A stretch of DNA of 64,000 nucleotides from an uncultured Gammaproteobacteria bacterium (GTDB lineage Bacteria; Pseudomonadota; Gammaproteobacteria; PS1; Pseudothioglobaceae). The notes under the pieces are model-generated. The model made no database searches. It was not told the DNA's origin and was given only the letters and a program-made list of their open reading frames with translations. The stretch is taken from the NCBI GenBank assembly GCA_902556205.1, contig CACDVH010000003.1, positions 1-64,000 of the forward strand. The letters run 5' to 3'. The position numbers and the translations under genes are program-made. This document shows positions 62,905 to 64,000 of the stretch, piece after piece (the stretch's first letter is position 1; every line of letters begins with the position of its first letter).

Positions 62905-63273
62905 TCAGTGGTTTCGACATGGCACTGATTCTCCTCGTTCTTCCTTGAGGCGTAATGCCTCGTTTTGAGCCTCCTCAGGCGTACTGAAGACTTTCTCTTC
63001 AAATAGTATTAAGGGTTTTGCTCTATCAGCATTTAACTGGCCAACACACCATTCTTTACCCTCAATAGTGCAGACTGCCACATACGCCCCTGCAATAGGT
63101 CCATATTGCCTATTATTAAGAGTAAATAAGCATTCAGCTAAATCATTAACTTTATCTTCATCTAGATCACTAATCACAGACTTTTCTAATTCATTCATTG
63201 GCTCAGTACTTGAACCTAATACTGATTTTCCTGTTGGTGGATCCATCATTTCAGTTTGTTCATTTAAAATCAT
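62905..63273 (-). CDS. Diverged dimethylformamidase small-subunit paralogue, copy 2
   Basis: 122 residues. Its second half shares a pattern with the neighbour at 62467-62874: a GAYVAVC strand (GKYVSVC there), KPLILFEEKVFSTPEEA (KPVEMFDEVYSSEEA there), then a helix EALRLKEE. The N-terminal 45 residues are unrelated and acidic. The gene lies 22 bases after the large subunit gene. Two small subunits in one operon is unusual for this enzyme. Confidence 0.55.
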   Translation of the reverse strand: MILNEQTEMMDPPTGKSVLGSSTEPMNELEKSVISDLDEDKVNDLAECLFTLNNRQYGPIAGAYVAVCTIEGKEWCVGQLNADRAKPLILFEEKVFSTPEEAQNEALRLKEERGESVPCRNH

Positions 63274-63295
63274 AGCAAATCACTCCTAATAGTTA

Positions 63296-64000
63296 TTATG
63301 GTAATGGCTCATCTTTCAAGAAGCCTCTTATTGCATTTTCAGTAATTCTCGAAACATTATTGTTGTAATTATTATGAGAGAGACTTCCACACCATGATAA
63401 TGAACCTGGCGCGAATACTGCACCACCCTGATCAGTCTTGTAATAAATCATATCAGCACGCACCATAGGGTTTTCCGTACCACCGCCATGGTATCCACGA
63501 ACTGAAAAATGTATTTCCTCATTAACCTGAAGCATCAAGTTTGTATGACCTTCTGAGTGAGCCAACAAGTATGCATCATGAGGGGTTCCAAACTCTAAAT
63601 CATAACGATCTAGCTCTAGACCAGCCGCACCACCTCCAACTAAACCAAAATCACCAATCTTTTCACCATTACCAACCCCTTCCATAATCCAAGCAGCCTC
63701 AGGTCTCTCACTATCCTTATCTCTAACATAGTAGGAAGAAACATCAAAGCCGTATGCTGTAAAGGTTAGACCACATAATTTACTTGGTATTCTTCCTCTA
63801 GCTCTCCACATGCCTCCAAACTTTCCATCAAAAGCATTGTTATACTCTCCTGGATTCGCTGTCCAAGCCCTTGTTCCAGCTTCACCTTTTCGAACCTCAA
63901 TAATATTTGTGTTATCTGGATGATACTCACTGCACCAGTAGAAACCATTAGCACCCAAATAAATCCATCTTCCGCCATCCTGCTGATATTTTTCATAGGC
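63296..64000 (-). CDS. Dimethylformamidase large (beta) subunit-like protein, 5' part outside window
   Basis: The frame is open to the right edge at base 64000, so only the last 234 residues of a protein expected to be about 760 long are seen. Motifs match the DMFase beta C-terminal region: IYLGANGFYW, EVRKGEAGTRAW, FGGMWRARGRIPSKL, GFDVSSYYVRD, FGLVGGGAAGLELDRYD, GTPHDAYLLA and GGAVFAPGSLSW followed by NVSRITENAI. The known enzyme uses a mononuclear iron held by two tyrosines and a carboxylate; most of these lie upstream, outside the window. The substrate may be a different N-substituted formamide or amide. Confidence 0.75.
   Translation of the reverse strand, partial: AYEKYQQDGGRWIYLGANGFYWCSEYHPDNTNIIEVRKGEAGTRAWTANPGEYNNAFDGKFGGMWRARGRIPSKLCGLTFTAYGFDVSSYYVRDKDSERPEAAWIMEGVGNGEKIGDFGLVGGGAAGLELDRYDLEFGTPHDAYLLAHSEGHTNLMLQVNEEIHFSVRGYHGGGTENPMVRADMIYYKTDQGGAVFAPGSLSWCGSLSHNNYNNNVSRITENAIRGFLKDEPLP

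Noticed and set aside
63766-63996. 76-residue minus-strand frame at the right edge
   Set aside because: It lies in another frame of the dimethylformamidase large-subunit gene, whose frame is open to the window end with clear family motifs.

Overview
The window reads as a streamlined, AT-rich gammaproteobacterial chromosome, probably from a free-living marine heterotroph or methylotroph. Gammaproteobacterial signs are the dusB-fis-purH order, a 6S RNA gene directly upstream of the 5-formyl-THF cyclo-ligase gene, AcnB, LptB, RnfH, an E. coli-type DgkA, PlsY and exonuclease I. Gene packing is very tight: many stops and starts overlap and intergenic gaps are mostly under 200 bases. Relatives of the SUP05/Thioglobus group would fit, but the sequence alone does not prove it. 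I see no insertion sequences, prophage, CRISPR array, rRNA operon or integrase.

Bases 1-26 kb are housekeeping: a DEAD-box helicase (cut by the left edge), a cold-shock protein, exonuclease I, endonuclease III; a long minus-strand block (folB-folK, dsbA-thiD-hisC-NIF3-aldo/keto reductase, asd-hisB-hisH); plsY; an ABC-2 exporter; aceF-lpdA with a perfect 261-bp internal duplication in aceF; an isoaspartate methyltransferase and an MMPL/RND exporter; then nadB-def-dusB-fis-purH. A candidate small RNA lies on the minus strand just upstream of nadB.

Bases 26-32 kb hold a minus-strand operon for methylated nitrogen compounds: a dimethylglycine/sarcosine dehydrogenase-like flavoprotein, an M20 amidohydrolase, dimethylarginine dimethylaminohydrolase and a FetB-like membrane protein. 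Bases 32-54 kb return to housekeeping: aspartokinase, 6S RNA, ubiquinone hydroxylase, pmbA, corC, rnfH, hisA, tsaD, lptB, birA, dgkA, truA, a SulP transporter, rimM-rpsP, purB, acnB, rpmB-rpmG and tRNA-Ser. Then come a sulfotransferase-like protein, a HAD protein without its catalytic aspartates, and glnK-amtB in which the PII uridylylation tyrosine is a phenylalanine.

Bases 54-64 kb are the most interesting part. A plus-strand operon (CIA30 protein, second dimethylglycine dehydrogenase-like flavoprotein, homocysteine methyltransferase) faces a minus-strand operon (PhyH-family dioxygenase, TmpA-like Fe/2-oxoglutarate oxygenase, TmpB/PhnZ-like HD oxygenase, a degenerate AroQ paralogue, AroQ). 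Together these could take a trimethylammonio-phosphonate to phosphate plus glycine betaine, then demethylate it stepwise, yielding phosphorus, one-carbon units, methionine and nitrogen. At the right edge is an operon resembling N,N-dimethylformamidase, with one large subunit (cut by the window end) and two diverged small subunits. Methylated-amine enzymes therefore recur in three separate places. Two genes (the ubiquinone hydroxylase and the TmpA-like oxygenase) appear to begin at ATC codons, because their families' conserved N-termini lie upstream of any ATG, GTG or TTG.
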